This document shows, piece after piece, positions 1-8,740 of a stretch of 16,241 nucleotides of DNA. The notes beneath the pieces are model-generated. The model saw nothing but the letters and a program-made list of their open reading frames with translations. It was not told the origin of the DNA and did not search any database. The position numbers were made by a program, and so were the translations under genes. The number at the start of each line of letters is the position of its first letter. Within the stretch, counting starts at the first letter, position 1. The stretch is from NCBI GenBank assembly GCA_018609935.1, contig JAHENH010000026.1, positions 1 through 16,241 of the forward strand, given 5' to 3'. Source of the stretch: Halobacteriales archaeon. GTDB lineage: Archaea; Halobacteriota; Halobacteria; Halorutilales; JAHENH01.

Positions 1-336
1 CTTTTCCTCATACTCATTACAAATAATGTTTATGTAGCCTGCTGATCCTAAAAACAAACCAGTAGACAAAGCAGCAAAATGTCCTGTTACATTTAAATCA
101 ACACCAAAAACTACAGTGTCCCTAGAACCTTGACATTTACTATTACTTTCATCTCTATCCAACTCTTTAAAAACAGATATGTATAGATAGTATTCTACAT
201 TTCAATAGTGAAGTGTACCCTCTTTCTTCTCCCATTCATCTGATAAGTATTGTATCCGTAGGTTATCGTCGTCGTCCAGTAATATGAATTCAACGTTTAT
301 CCTTCCATTCTTTGTAGCAAGGGAACAACCCTTCAT
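1..336 (-). pseudogene. IS1341-type tnpB (IS200/IS605 OrfB) remnant, partial
   Basis: Read on the minus strand from an ATG at 334-336, one continuous frame gives a TnpB-like protein middle. It begins MKGCSLATKNGRINVEF, continues DEWEKKEGTLHY, reaches an in-frame TGA at 202-204, then resumes YYLYISVFKELDRD and reaches VVFGVDLNVTGHFAALSTG, the RuvC strand carrying the first catalytic Asp. The frame is open to the window edge, so the C-terminal zinc finger and remaining catalytic residues would lie to the left. The N-terminal part that normally precedes this segment is missing: the sequence upstream of the ATG turns abruptly into AT-rich DNA. The TGA probably derives from an Arg codon (CGA). TGA is a normal stop in this genome (DUF211, TerC genes). 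TnpB is the RNA-guided nuclease of IS200/IS605-like elements; this copy is truncated and interrupted, so dead. Confidence 0.72.
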
Positions 337-375
337 TTATTTCTAATTTTTTATATCTACGATAGAATCTAGAGG

Positions 376-386
376 TCTATATAAAT
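376..386 (+). promoter_or_regulatory. Putative TATA box upstream of the site-2 protease gene
   Basis: The stretch tctatataaat is the best archaeal TATA-like element in front of the M50 protease gene, about 50 bases before its ATG. This would give a short leader of roughly 25 bases if transcription starts 25 bases downstream. The surroundings are so AT-rich that the assignment is tentative. Confidence 0.35.
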
Positions 387-437
387 GTTTTTAGGTATGT
401 TTTAATGTATTTTATTGTTTAATTAATATTAAATAAA

Positions 438-1583
438 ATGTTGAAAAGCTTTGAGGTGGGTTCCGTATTTAATATTCCGATTAAGCTGGATATTACTTTT
501 CTTTTAATATTACCTGTTTTTGCTTGGATAATTGGCGCACGAATTGATAGATTAGTTGTGTTGCTAAATTCATCTATTAATGCAGGCATCAATGTTGGGT
601 TTATTTCTGGTGGTATCTTACCTTTTGTCCTAGGTTTTGCAATAGCTATAGGGCTATTTATCAGTGTTATTTTACATGAGCTTGGTCATTCATTTATAGC
701 GATTCGTTCTGGTATACCTATAGAATCTATTACTTTATGGATTTTTGGAGGTGTTGCACAGCTTACAGATCAACCTGAGAGATGGGAAGATGAACTTTCA
801 ATAGCTGTAGCAGGACCTATAGTTAGTATAGCCTTAGGTACAATGTTTTATACCGTATTAGTTTTATTACCATTAGGGCTAGATATAGTTCGTTTTTTCT
901 TCGGGTATCTTGGATTAATAAATATTGTACTTGCAGTATTTAATCTACTTCCAGGGTTTCCAATGGATGGTGGTAGAGTCCTTAGAGCTTTACTTGCTAG
1001 AAACCGTTCTTTCACACAAGCAACCCAAATTGCAGCAGAAGTTGGGAAAGTCTTTGCCTTTATATTAGGGCTTATAGGTATATTTAGACTAAATATTCTT
1101 CTTATAGGTATTGCATTTTTCATATATATTGGAGCTTCAAGTGAAGCCCAACAAACAATTATGAGGACAGCATTCGAGGGAGTTAAAGTTAAAGACGTAA
1201 TGACACCAAAAGAAAAACTAGATACTGTAGATCCAGAAATAAATGTAGAACAACTATTAGAACATATGTTTGAACAAAGGCATACAGGGTATCCTGTAAT
1301 TAAAGATAATGAAATACAGGGGATAGTTACCCTAGATGATGCCTCAGATATAAAACAGATAGAAAGAGAAGTATATACAGTATCTGATATAATGACAAAA
1401 GACCTAAAAACTGTAGATTCAGAGATGGATGCTATGGAAGCATTTAACACACTGCAAAAAAGCGATATAGGACGACTAGTAGTAACAGATAAAAACCAAA
1501 ACCTGAAAGGCCTAATATCTAGGACAGACATAATGAAAGCACTAAAAATAATAAAAGAAACAGGACCCATACAAACAGAATAG
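438..1583 (+). CDS. Site-2 protease family (M50) zinc metalloprotease with two CBS domains
   Basis: An intramembrane zinc protease expected to cut membrane-anchored substrates within the bilayer. The zinc motif HELGH (H80, E81, H84) lies in a membrane helix, and the second metal-binding motif N169-LLPGFPMDG with D177 is present, so the active site looks complete. Several hydrophobic segments fill residues 15-235. The C-terminal 130 residues hold two CBS domains (about 250-305 and 315-375, each opening with a VxDVM/VSDIM signature), which in this family bind adenine nucleotides and probably gate activity. The length of 381 residues is normal for the S2P-CBS subtype common in archaea. The start is the first ATG. 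It ends with TAG, showing that amber is an ordinary stop here. No substrate is evident next to it. The coding strand changes from T/G-rich to A/C-rich along the gene: third positions are G/T in 15 of the 19 codons after the start and in 2 of the last 20. Confidence 0.93.
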   Translation: MLKSFEVGSVFNIPIKLDITFLLILPVFAWIIGARIDRLVVLLNSSINAGINVGFISGGILPFVLGFAIAIGLFISVILHELGHSFIAIRSGIPIESITLWIFGGVAQLTDQPERWEDELSIAVAGPIVSIALGTMFYTVLVLLPLGLDIVRFFFGYLGLINIVLAVFNLLPGFPMDGGRVLRALLARNRSFTQATQIAAEVGKVFAFILGLIGIFRLNILLIGIAFFIYIGASSEAQQTIMRTAFEGVKVKDVMTPKEKLDTVDPEINVEQLLEHMFEQRHTGYPVIKDNEIQGIVTLDDASDIKQIEREVYTVSDIMTKDLKTVDSEMDAMEAFNTLQKSDIGRLVVTDKNQNLKGLISRTDIMKALKIIKETGPIQTE

Positions 1584-1680
1584 ATTTAAATATAGCAATT
1601 CATCTCATAAATATAAAAAATAACTAGTTAGTATATTAAACCATAAAAAATAGACATAGATATTGATTATTTATAGAATT

Positions 1681-2202
1681 ATGGCTGAAACATATGTTGG
1701 TGTTGATGATCCGTATAAATATATTGATAGTTGTGATTATATAACTCAGAGGGGGAAATGTCTGTTTTCATTCAAAAATTTTAGTGAAGATATAGAGTTT
1801 TCAAAAAATAGAGAGTTTGAGAATTTTATGTGTCCAGTATTTGAGGATAGATGGAGTTGGAGTGACTGCCCTCATTTTAAATCATTGAACTATGATGATA
1901 AGTGTAGACGTTGTGGACTAAAAGAAATAAGGATGTCTGATCAACATCCATTGATTGAAAAACATCATGTTTTATATCCGGATAAACAAAAAGGAAATAC
2001 CCATGAGATAACTTTGCCACTATGTAGGTGGTGTCATGCAAGAATACATAATTCAGGTGCTTCAATAGATGATAAGGTTGATCCACCTGATGAAGCTGTT
2101 GAAATAAAGGAAAAAAGACTAAAAAGACAAAAACAAGAAACAGATTTCTCTACTGCAAACAAAATATATAATCAAGATAAAAATAATCAAGATAAAAGCT
2201 AA
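1681..2202 (+). CDS. HNH-type zinc-binding protein, haloarchaeal type
   Basis: A 173-residue protein starting at ATG 1681 (MAETYVGVDDPYKY); an upstream TTG at 1663 would add six unconvincing residues. The central part has an HNH nuclease layout: CRRCG (a CxxC pair), then EKHHV as the His-His core, then LCRWCHARIHN with a second CxxC and the terminal His. Further Cys residues lie in the N-terminal half (GKC, FMCP, DCPHF). The last 40 residues are Lys/Glu/Gln-rich and probably disordered or helical. From memory, proteins with the VGVDDPY opening and this HNH-like core are conserved in Halobacteria without a known function. Whether it cuts DNA or only binds it cannot be told from sequence. It follows the M50 protease by about 100 bases with its own T/G-rich start, suggesting a separate promoter. 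Confidence 0.8.
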   Translation: MAETYVGVDDPYKYIDSCDYITQRGKCLFSFKNFSEDIEFSKNREFENFMCPVFEDRWSWSDCPHFKSLNYDDKCRRCGLKEIRMSDQHPLIEKHHVLYPDKQKGNTHEITLPLCRWCHARIHNSGASIDDKVDPPDEAVEIKEKRLKRQKQETDFSTANKIYNQDKNNQDKS

Positions 2203-2392
2203 AGACAGAAATAAAAATCCAAATATTAAATTATAAAGTTATATTTTTAGATTTTATGTTTTATTTATTTTTTTAGGTTATTGTTTATTAATAAGAGAAT
2301 TACTAGGAAAACTAAGATGTCTTTTTTAGTGTTTCTTGGTTTTTGTTGGTGTTTTTTGTTTTTGGTGTTGTATTGTGTTTTGGTGTGTAAGT
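2203..2392. other. Intergenic region with T/G-rich leader of the gamma-glutamyltransferase gene
   Basis: The first half is A-rich and probably holds the end of the HNH gene transcript. The second half (about 2315-2392) is almost pure T and G on the plus strand. An ATG at 2317 opens a 29-codon hydrophobic frame (MSFLVFLGFC...) that stops inside the next gene; I take it as a by-product of T/G-rich DNA rather than a gene. Confidence 0.4.
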
Positions 2393-3991
2393 TTGGGGTT
2401 TTTTAATTCTAGGAGGTCGACTGTTTTTGGTTTGAATGGTGTTGTAGCTACTAGTCAGCCTCTTGCATGTCAGGTTGGGTTGGATATTTTGAAGGATGGT
2501 GGTAATGCTTTTGATGCTGCTGTTGGTTGTGCTGGTGCTTTGAATGTTTTAGAGCCTACAAGTACTGGTGTTGGAGGAGATGTTTTCGGTATTTTTAGAA
2601 CTTCAAATGGAGAAGTATGGGGTCTTCAAAGTGGTGGGTATGCCCCAAACAATACCTCTATAGAAAAGGTAAAAAAGTCTATTTGTGAAACTGAAGATGT
2701 TGATATAGATAAAGTTAGGATGCCTGATACTGGACCACATACTGTTACTGTTCCGGGTGCTGTTAGAGGTTGGGAGGCTACACTTGATAGGTTTGGTTCT
2801 AAAAGCCTTGGAGAGGTTTTAAGGCCTGCTATTAGATATGCACAAGAGGGTTTTCCAGTATCTGAGGTTATTGCGGACCAGTGGAAACAGGCAAAGAAAT
2901 TATTTACTGATAAAAATGCTAAAAAGACGTATCTGGTAGATGGAAAGGCTCCAAGTGTTGGTGAGGTTGTTTCTATGCCTCGATTAGCTAGTACATTAAG
3001 GAAGATAGCTGATAGAGGAAGTGATATATTCTATGAAGGGGAGATAGCAGAAAAAATAGTAAAGGAGATTCAAGAAAAAGGTGGTTTTCTAGATCTAGAT
3101 GATCTTTCTAGTTTTAGCGCCAACTTCGTGGAGCCTGTATCTGTAAAATATAATGGTGTAGAGGTTTTTGAGCTCCCCCCTAACAATCAGGGATTTATTG
3201 CTCTTGAGGGTTTAAATATTGCTGAAAAAATAGGTGCTGGAGAATACCATATAGGGTCAGTTGATAATATACATTATTTCTTTGAGGCATTAAAGCTTGC
3301 ATTTCATGATGGTCACCACTATATATCTGATCCTAGATATATTGATGTTCCAGAGCTTTATTCTGATAGTTTTACAGAAAAAAGAGCTAGAAAGATAACT
3401 TCAAACCCTAATAGCGATGTATCTTATGGTGTATGGGATAACTTTGGTTCAGATACAGTACTGGTGGTAGTTGCGGATAAATATGGTAATATTGTTTCTT
3501 ATATGAATTCTAGATTTTCTGGCTTTGGAAGTGGATTAGTAGCTAAAGATACAGGCATAGCATTACAGAACCGTGGAAGTTCTTTTTCTCTGGATTCAGA
3601 ACATCCAAATAGTTTACAGCCAGGAAAAAGACCATTTCATACACTTATACCTGGGTTGGTACGTTTCTCTTATGATGACTGGATGGCTTTTGGAGTTATG
3701 GGAGGATATATGCAGCCTCAAGGACACATCCAAGTGATATCAAATATAGTAGATCATGGTATGTCTATCCAGCAAGCCCTAGATCAACCAAGATGGCGAT
3801 ATTATAAAGGAGATCTTTCATTAGAGGGACAGATAGATGGAAAGATTGCTACAGATCTATCAAAAAAAGGACATAATGTATCTATACAGCCTCCATCTAT
3901 GTTTGGAGGTGGACAGATAGTAAGAAATAACAAAGGTATACTATCTGGGGCTAGCGAGCCTAGAAAAGATGGATACCCAACAGCCTACTAA
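2393..3991 (+). CDS. ggt: Gamma-glutamyltransferase family protein
   Basis: An Ntn-hydrolase that removes or transfers the gamma-glutamyl group of glutathione-like thiols; in haloarchaea the natural substrate may be gamma-glutamylcysteine (family knowledge plus inference). Visible hallmarks are NSRRSTVFG at the N-terminus, GGNAFDAAV, LEPTSTGVGGD, and the autoprocessing site GSDTV. In GSDTV the Thr at base 3455 (residue 355 from this start) would become the N-terminal nucleophile of the small subunit. NSRFSGFGSG, NRGSSFSLD, KRPFHT and the C-terminal MGGYMQPQGH with DQPRW also match. No secretion signal is evident, as in other haloarchaeal members. The start is uncertain: the frame is open from TTG 2336, but the conserved region begins at about the TTG at 2393 (MGFFNSRRST). 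The residues before it are low-complexity Phe/Cys/Trp/Val from T/G-rich DNA. Confidence 0.88.
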   Translation: MGFFNSRRSTVFGLNGVVATSQPLACQVGLDILKDGGNAFDAAVGCAGALNVLEPTSTGVGGDVFGIFRTSNGEVWGLQSGGYAPNNTSIEKVKKSICETEDVDIDKVRMPDTGPHTVTVPGAVRGWEATLDRFGSKSLGEVLRPAIRYAQEGFPVSEVIADQWKQAKKLFTDKNAKKTYLVDGKAPSVGEVVSMPRLASTLRKIADRGSDIFYEGEIAEKIVKEIQEKGGFLDLDDLSSFSANFVEPVSVKYNGVEVFELPPNNQGFIALEGLNIAEKIGAGEYHIGSVDNIHYFFEALKLAFHDGHHYISDPRYIDVPELYSDSFTEKRARKITSNPNSDVSYGVWDNFGSDTVLVVVADKYGNIVSYMNSRFSGFGSGLVAKDTGIALQNRGSSFSLDSEHPNSLQPGKRPFHTLIPGLVRFSYDDWMAFGVMGGYMQPQGHIQVISNIVDHGMSIQQALDQPRWRYYKGDLSLEGQIDGKIATDLSKKGHNVSIQPPSMFGGGQIVRNNKGILSGASEPRKDGYPTAY

Positions 3992-4011
3992 AAAGATTTC
4001 TATATATCAAA

Positions 4012-4404
4012 TAGAATAGTACTTTATTTTTTTGTCTTACAAAGATATATAACTAATAAACTAAATATTTATGTTTAACTGTTATATGTTCAAGGATATA
4101 GAGGTTAGTATATATAAAGAAAAATATATTATAAATGAAAAATTATAGGTTTACTATAACTATAAATGTATCTATCAAAAAAACAGTTAGATTTATCTTA
4201 CCTGTTTTTTGATTAACTTTTTTCTAAAATTATTTAGATCTATAATATATGGTTTTGATAGTAAGATCTATAAATGGTTAAAAATTAAAAGAAAAAGATA
4301 TGGTGGAATAGACATAGATTTAAATGTAAAATATTTATTTTCAGATTGCTATAATATTAGAAACCCTTATTGTGTAGGTGTTTATGTGAAAGAAATATCT
4401 ATAT
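4012..4404. other. Long gene-poor AT-rich region
   Basis: I find no recognisable gene here. A frame open from TTG 4209 to 4601 gives a 130-residue sequence that is Lys/Ile/Tyr-rich without family resemblance, and its C-terminal part is the wrong frame of a degraded membrane-protein gene. The region contains one clear inverted repeat (4174-4213) and otherwise only A/T-rich sequence. It may be decayed coding DNA, since the stretch just downstream is a pseudogene. Confidence 0.4.
4174..4213. repeat. Inverted repeat with A/T-rich arms
   Basis: The left arm atcaaaaaaacag (4174-4186) and right arm ctgttttttgat (4202-4213) are complementary apart from one extra A, separated by 15 bases. In RNA this would form a 12-pair stem, and it is followed by more T runs. 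It could be a bidirectional terminator for the gamma-glutamyltransferase gene or the trace of an inserted element. No flanking target duplication is obvious. Confidence 0.5.
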
Positions 4405-4653
4405 TTGATTTTCACATTTACATTAGCTCTTTCAAGTCTTGGACATTTTGCCTTATCGTGGCGCTCATATATTGTTACAAAACGAAAAGAAATTCTTTGG
4501 CTATCTATAGGGTTTACATTTATTGTTGGAGCAGCAATAGGGACAGCATAAGGAGGATTTGTAACAAATTTCCGAAATCCTTTGGTGTTACTGTCAGTTA
4601 ATTACTCAATTTCAACTATAGGATATCCATTTATTCTATATAGCCTAAAGTAA
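4405..4653 (+). pseudogene. Small membrane protein remnant, broken by an in-frame TAA
   Basis: In one frame from TTG 4405, the sequence reads MIFTFTLALSSLGHFALSWR, then SYIVTKRKEILWLSIGFTFIVGAAIGTA, a TAA at 4549-4551, and then in the same frame GGFVTNFRNPLVLLSVNYSI and STIGYPFILYSLK to a TAA at 4651-4653. The pattern is three hydrophobic segments with an R-x-Y-x-x-T-x-R loop after the first and a short ILYSL tail. It resembles the small three-helix membrane proteins common in Halobacteria (DUF7521-like, from memory). The protein sense continuing beyond the stop, including a GG-led loop and a final hydrophobic helix, argues for a nonsense mutation in a once functional gene. The N-terminus may also be lost, since the frame upstream hits a stop at once. 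Confidence 0.45.
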
Positions 4654-4770
4654 CTTCTTTTTGTTAAGATGTGGGGCTTTAAGAGAAGTTTTCTTCAGAG
4701 ATTTTATTTAGTTTTTTAGATTTTATTTCTTTGTTTTTTGGTGTTTTTGGGTTTGAATTTATTATTGTGG

Positions 4771-4839
4771 TATATGTTTTGATTTGTTTTATTTTTGTTT
4801 TGTTTCTGTATATGTTTTGATTTGTTTTATTTTTGTTTT
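4771..4839. repeat. Direct repeat of 31 bp at the end of the SnoaL-like gene
   Basis: An identical 31-base unit occurs at 4771-4801 and 4809-4839, separated by 7 bases. The right copy encodes the C-terminal KTKIKQIKTYT of the minus-strand SnoaL-like protein. The left copy contains its stop codon at 4789-4791, because the 38-base offset changes frame. It looks like a recent local duplication. Confidence 0.85.
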
Positions 4840-5139
4840 ATTTTTTTGGGTGAAAGTGAAGATGTCTATGAATTCGAATAGTTTTTTGTTTTTGTTTTTT
4901 TGGAGTTGTCCTCGTGTTGCTATTTCTTGTTTTTTTGTGTATATTTTGTTTATTTTGTGTTTTGTGTTTTTGTCTGGTCTTTCATCCTCCATAAAAGATA
5001 TGAATGATTTTCTTGTTTTTATGGTTCTGTCTGGTCTAAAATGTATGAATTCGGGATCTAATATTTCTTTTAGGGTTTCATATCTGTGGTTATCAAGAGA
5101 GTTGTAGTATGTTTTTACTATACTTCTATATTGTTTCAT
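4789..5139 (-). CDS. SnoaL-like / NTF2-like fold protein
   Basis: A 116-residue protein of the NTF2-like superfamily, to which small ligand-binding or isomerase-like proteins such as SnoaL belong. The N-terminal helix YYNSLDNHRYETLKEIL, then DPEFIHFRPDRTIKTRKSFI, then FMEDERP, with strands IATRGQL, KLFEFIDIFTF and KIKQIKTYT, follow the family order. I recognise the haloarchaeal version (HRPDRT, MxxERP, DVFTF). No reaction can be assigned. The C-terminus (after KTYT) appears altered by a 31-bp duplication. It is divergent from the uracil-DNA glycosylase-like gene, with about 140 bases between the starts. Its coding strand is A/C-rich throughout, including the 5' end, unlike most genes here. 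Confidence 0.78.
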   Translation of the reverse strand: MKQYRSIVKTYYNSLDNHRYETLKEILDPEFIHFRPDRTIKTRKSFISFMEDERPDKNTKHKINKIYTKKQEIATRGQLQKNKNKKLFEFIDIFTFTQKNKTKIKQIKTYTETKQK

Positions 5140-5277
5140 GATTTGGTTGTGTTTAGAAATATTGTTTTATATAATATGTATTGGTTTTGTTGTATATCTT
5201 TGTATTTGTTTTTGTCTTGGTTTTTTGGTTTTGTTGGAAATCGTTTAAGTTTAATTTATGGTTATTTGATTTTATTT

Positions 5278-5940
5278 GTGGAGTATTTCAGTTATAGGAA
5301 GAGTAATCCTTTTGGTATGCGTCCACCTTGTAGTTTTTCTTGTAGGTGTAATGATAGATTTGCTGTATATGGATATGGCGACGTAGATGCTGATTTTCAT
5401 GTTGTTGGGGATTATCCTGGTGTTCATGGGGGATGGGATACTGGTGTTCCATTTACTGAAACTGATGTTGGTCGTTCACTACAGTCTGTTTTATATGAGG
5501 TTGGTTTTTTAGAGGAGGAATATAGTGATGAGCCTTCGGTCTATAATTTATTTTTTAGTTATATCTATATGTGTTGTACAAAAGATGATAGAAGGCCATC
5601 TAGAGGAGAGTATAGAAAGTTAAGACCTTTTTTCGATGCTGAGGTTAGAGCTATAACTGCAGATGTCTTGGTTCCAGTAGGTAAAGTTACTACGAGATAT
5701 ATAATTGATAATTATACAAACAAATCTGGTAGCATTGTAGATGATATGGATGATATACATGGAAGTGAAATACGGGGTCTTGGTTTTCTTGTTTTACCTA
5801 CTAAGGATCCTTGTTGTTGGAAAGGCAGTGATAGGAATGATGTAGTATCTAGTTTTGAAGATGTTCTTGGCCGTGATTATAGCCAGATAAGTGATCTTGG
5901 AAGATTTAATCCGGAAAAGAATTTTTATTTCGTGAGATAA
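5278..5940 (+). CDS. Uracil-DNA glycosylase superfamily protein, divergent haloarchaeal type
   Basis: A 220-residue protein read from GTG 5278 (MEYFSYRKSNPFGMRPPC). The frame is open further upstream, but that part is low-complexity Phe/Tyr/Leu from T/G-rich DNA and the conserved block starts at NPFGMRPPC. In the superfamily the first motif is usually GEAPG; here it is VVGDYPGVHGG (residues 42-52), with Asp for Glu. NLFFSY (90-95) occupies the place of the usual N-rich strand, and VLVPVGKVTTRY (130-141) the conserved P-x-G strand. DLGRF and a terminal YFVR close the protein. From memory, haloarchaea have a close-matching family annotated only as uracil-DNA glycosylase-like. Glycosylase activity is therefore a family inference. 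The role would be removal of deaminated bases. Confidence 0.78.
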   Translation: MEYFSYRKSNPFGMRPPCSFSCRCNDRFAVYGYGDVDADFHVVGDYPGVHGGWDTGVPFTETDVGRSLQSVLYEVGFLEEEYSDEPSVYNLFFSYIYMCCTKDDRRPSRGEYRKLRPFFDAEVRAITADVLVPVGKVTTRYIIDNYTNKSGSIVDDMDDIHGSEIRGLGFLVLPTKDPCCWKGSDRNDVVSSFEDVLGRDYSQISDLGRFNPEKNFYFVR

Positions 5941-5960
5941 AAGATTTATTTCGTGAGATA
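5924..5960. repeat. Direct repeat of 16 bp over the stop codon
   Basis: The unit tttatttcgtgagata occurs at 5924-5939 and 5945-5960. The first copy encodes the last residues and part of the stop codon of the glycosylase-like gene. It looks like a small local duplication, like the one at the end of the SnoaL-like gene. Confidence 0.8.
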
Positions 5961-6156
5961 GCAAGACGACATATTAATGTATTTTATATATTTAAGATAT
6001 TATATGTAAAATTTATATATATTTTTTGGTTTTTATTTATATTATTTTAATTATTTTTGAGTTTTTAGGGTTTTCTATGTTTTCTATGTTTTGTTTTTTG
6101 GTGGTCTGGTTTTTGGTAACTCATAACTATGTTGGTTTCGTTTGTATCTATATAGT

Positions 6157-7797
<1,641 letters not shown>

Positions 7798-7999
7798 AAA
7801 CCAAAACTCGAAATCAAACTCTAAATCTTTGTATTTTTTTGTTTATTATATATTTTGGTCTGTATGGGGAGCAAGTAAGACCTCTATAGATATATCTATA
7901 CCTACAAGTCAGATAGTAGAACAGGGAACTACCGCACTTTAAGCCAGAGAGAACGTCACCCATAAGTAATAAGATAAAATATTTCCTATCTAATATTAG
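7798..7999. other. Spacer with palindromes and a possible tnpB tail remnant
   Basis: Holds a perfect 16-base palindrome (7885-7900) and a less AT-rich patch at about 7915-7965. In plus frame this patch reads TSQIVEQGTTAL then a stop. Some haloarchaeal TnpB proteins end with a VExGSPxL tail close to the element's right end, so this may be a scrap of a lost IS1341-type element. The match is short and weak. Confidence 0.3.
7885..7900. repeat. Perfect 16-bp palindrome
   Basis: The sequence tatagatatatctata is its own reverse complement. It lies about 100 bases before the helix-hairpin-helix gene. It could be an operator, but AT-rich DNA yields such palindromes by chance fairly often. Confidence 0.5.
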
Positions 8000-8001
8000 A
8001 T
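7988..8001. promoter_or_regulatory. Perfect 14-bp palindrome overlapping a start codon (possible operator)
   Basis: The palindrome atctaatattagat includes the A and T of the ATG of the helix-hairpin-helix gene. A dimeric regulator bound here would block transcription initiation of a leaderless or short-leader message. No regulator gene is adjacent, so this is inference from symmetry and position only. Confidence 0.35.
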
Positions 8002-8521
8002 GATTAAGTCAAAGGTAGAAAAGCTATTAAAACCACCCATAGAAATAGATCCACCAAGGGAATGGGAAAAAGATGTTAGTATAGGGAAGTGGGGTGGAAG
8101 AGTAGCATATAGGTATGAAAGAGATGAATGGAAAGACCATATATGGACAAAAAACACAAATGTAGTAGAAATACGTCTAATTTTGGACGAACTAATTATG
8201 TTTATAAAAGATGATATAATAGAAAAAACAGACACAGAAACAGTAAAAAAAGCCCTACAACAATGCTATTATTGTGCAACAAACAAAAAACACAAAAAAC
8301 ACAAAAATGTCTTCGAATATGTGGCAGACAAAGCAGAAGAAAAAAGAATTGAAAGATATATGGTATCAATAAAAGGTATAGGAGAAGACATACAAGAAAG
8401 ACTAAAAGAAAGATTCGAAACATTAGAAGAACTAAAAAAAGCATCAAAAGATGAACTAATGGAGATACCAGGAATAGGAGAAAAGAAAGTCAGAAAAATA
8501 AAAAAACAACCTACAATATAA
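8000..8521 (+). CDS. Helix-hairpin-helix domain protein
   Basis: A 173-residue basic protein. The C-terminal third (about 120-170) has two helix-hairpin-helix motifs, SIKGIGEDIQERLKERFETL and DELMEIPGIGEKKVRKI, a non-specific DNA-backbone-binding module found at the end of DNA repair nucleases such as the XPF family. No nuclease motif (ERKxxxD or HNH) is visible in the first 120 residues, which include PPREWEKD, GGRVAYRYERDEW and a CYYC pair. It may be an accessory DNA-binding protein. The start is the only good ATG and sits inside a palindrome. It follows the acyl-CoA synthetase on the same strand by about 200 bases. Its coding strand is A/C-rich from its first codons, as if it continued the upstream transcription unit. 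Confidence 0.72.
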   Translation: MIKSKVEKLLKPPIEIDPPREWEKDVSIGKWGGRVAYRYERDEWKDHIWTKNTNVVEIRLILDELIMFIKDDIIEKTDTETVKKALQQCYYCATNKKHKKHKNVFEYVADKAEEKRIERYMVSIKGIGEDIQERLKERFETLEELKKASKDELMEIPGIGEKKVRKIKKQPTI

Positions 8522-8671
8522 AACATAAAAAATAACCAAAAACCCTACAAAAAATACACGTAATAATTCATCTATTAAAATTTTTCCCTCCCATATACAA
8601 CAAATATAAATTTGACTAATATAGTTGTAGTTTAGATGAAAACTATAAATATATTTCTGGTGTATATCTCA

Positions 8672-8703
8672 TTCTCTGTATAATTCCTTCTCTGTATAAT
8701 TCC
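8672..8703 (+). repeat. Tandem duplication of 16 bp in the HiPIP promoter region
   Basis: The unit ttctctgtataattcc is present twice without a gap (8672-8687 and 8688-8703), 38 to 69 bases before the HiPIP gene start. Each copy contains a TATA-like tgtataat. It could double a factor-binding site or a promoter element. Confidence 0.85.
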
Positions 8704-8707
8704 AAAG

Positions 8708-8716
8708 GTATATATT
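8708..8716 (+). promoter_or_regulatory. Putative TATA box of the HiPIP gene
   Basis: The stretch gtatatatt lies about 25-33 bases before the ATG at 8741. This is the spacing expected for an archaeal TATA box driving a leaderless transcript. Confidence 0.5.
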
Positions 8717-8740
8717 TCTAAAGTCTGAAAAATATAAAGT

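Noticed and set aside
848..1570. Long minus-strand open frame of 240 codons opposite the M50 protease gene
   Set aside because: Ser/Ile-rich antisense shadow with no family resemblance; the plus strand has the complete protease and CBS motifs.
4209..4601. 130-codon plus-strand frame as a gene
   Set aside because: No family resemblance, a TTG start, and its C-terminal half is the wrong frame of a membrane-protein remnant.
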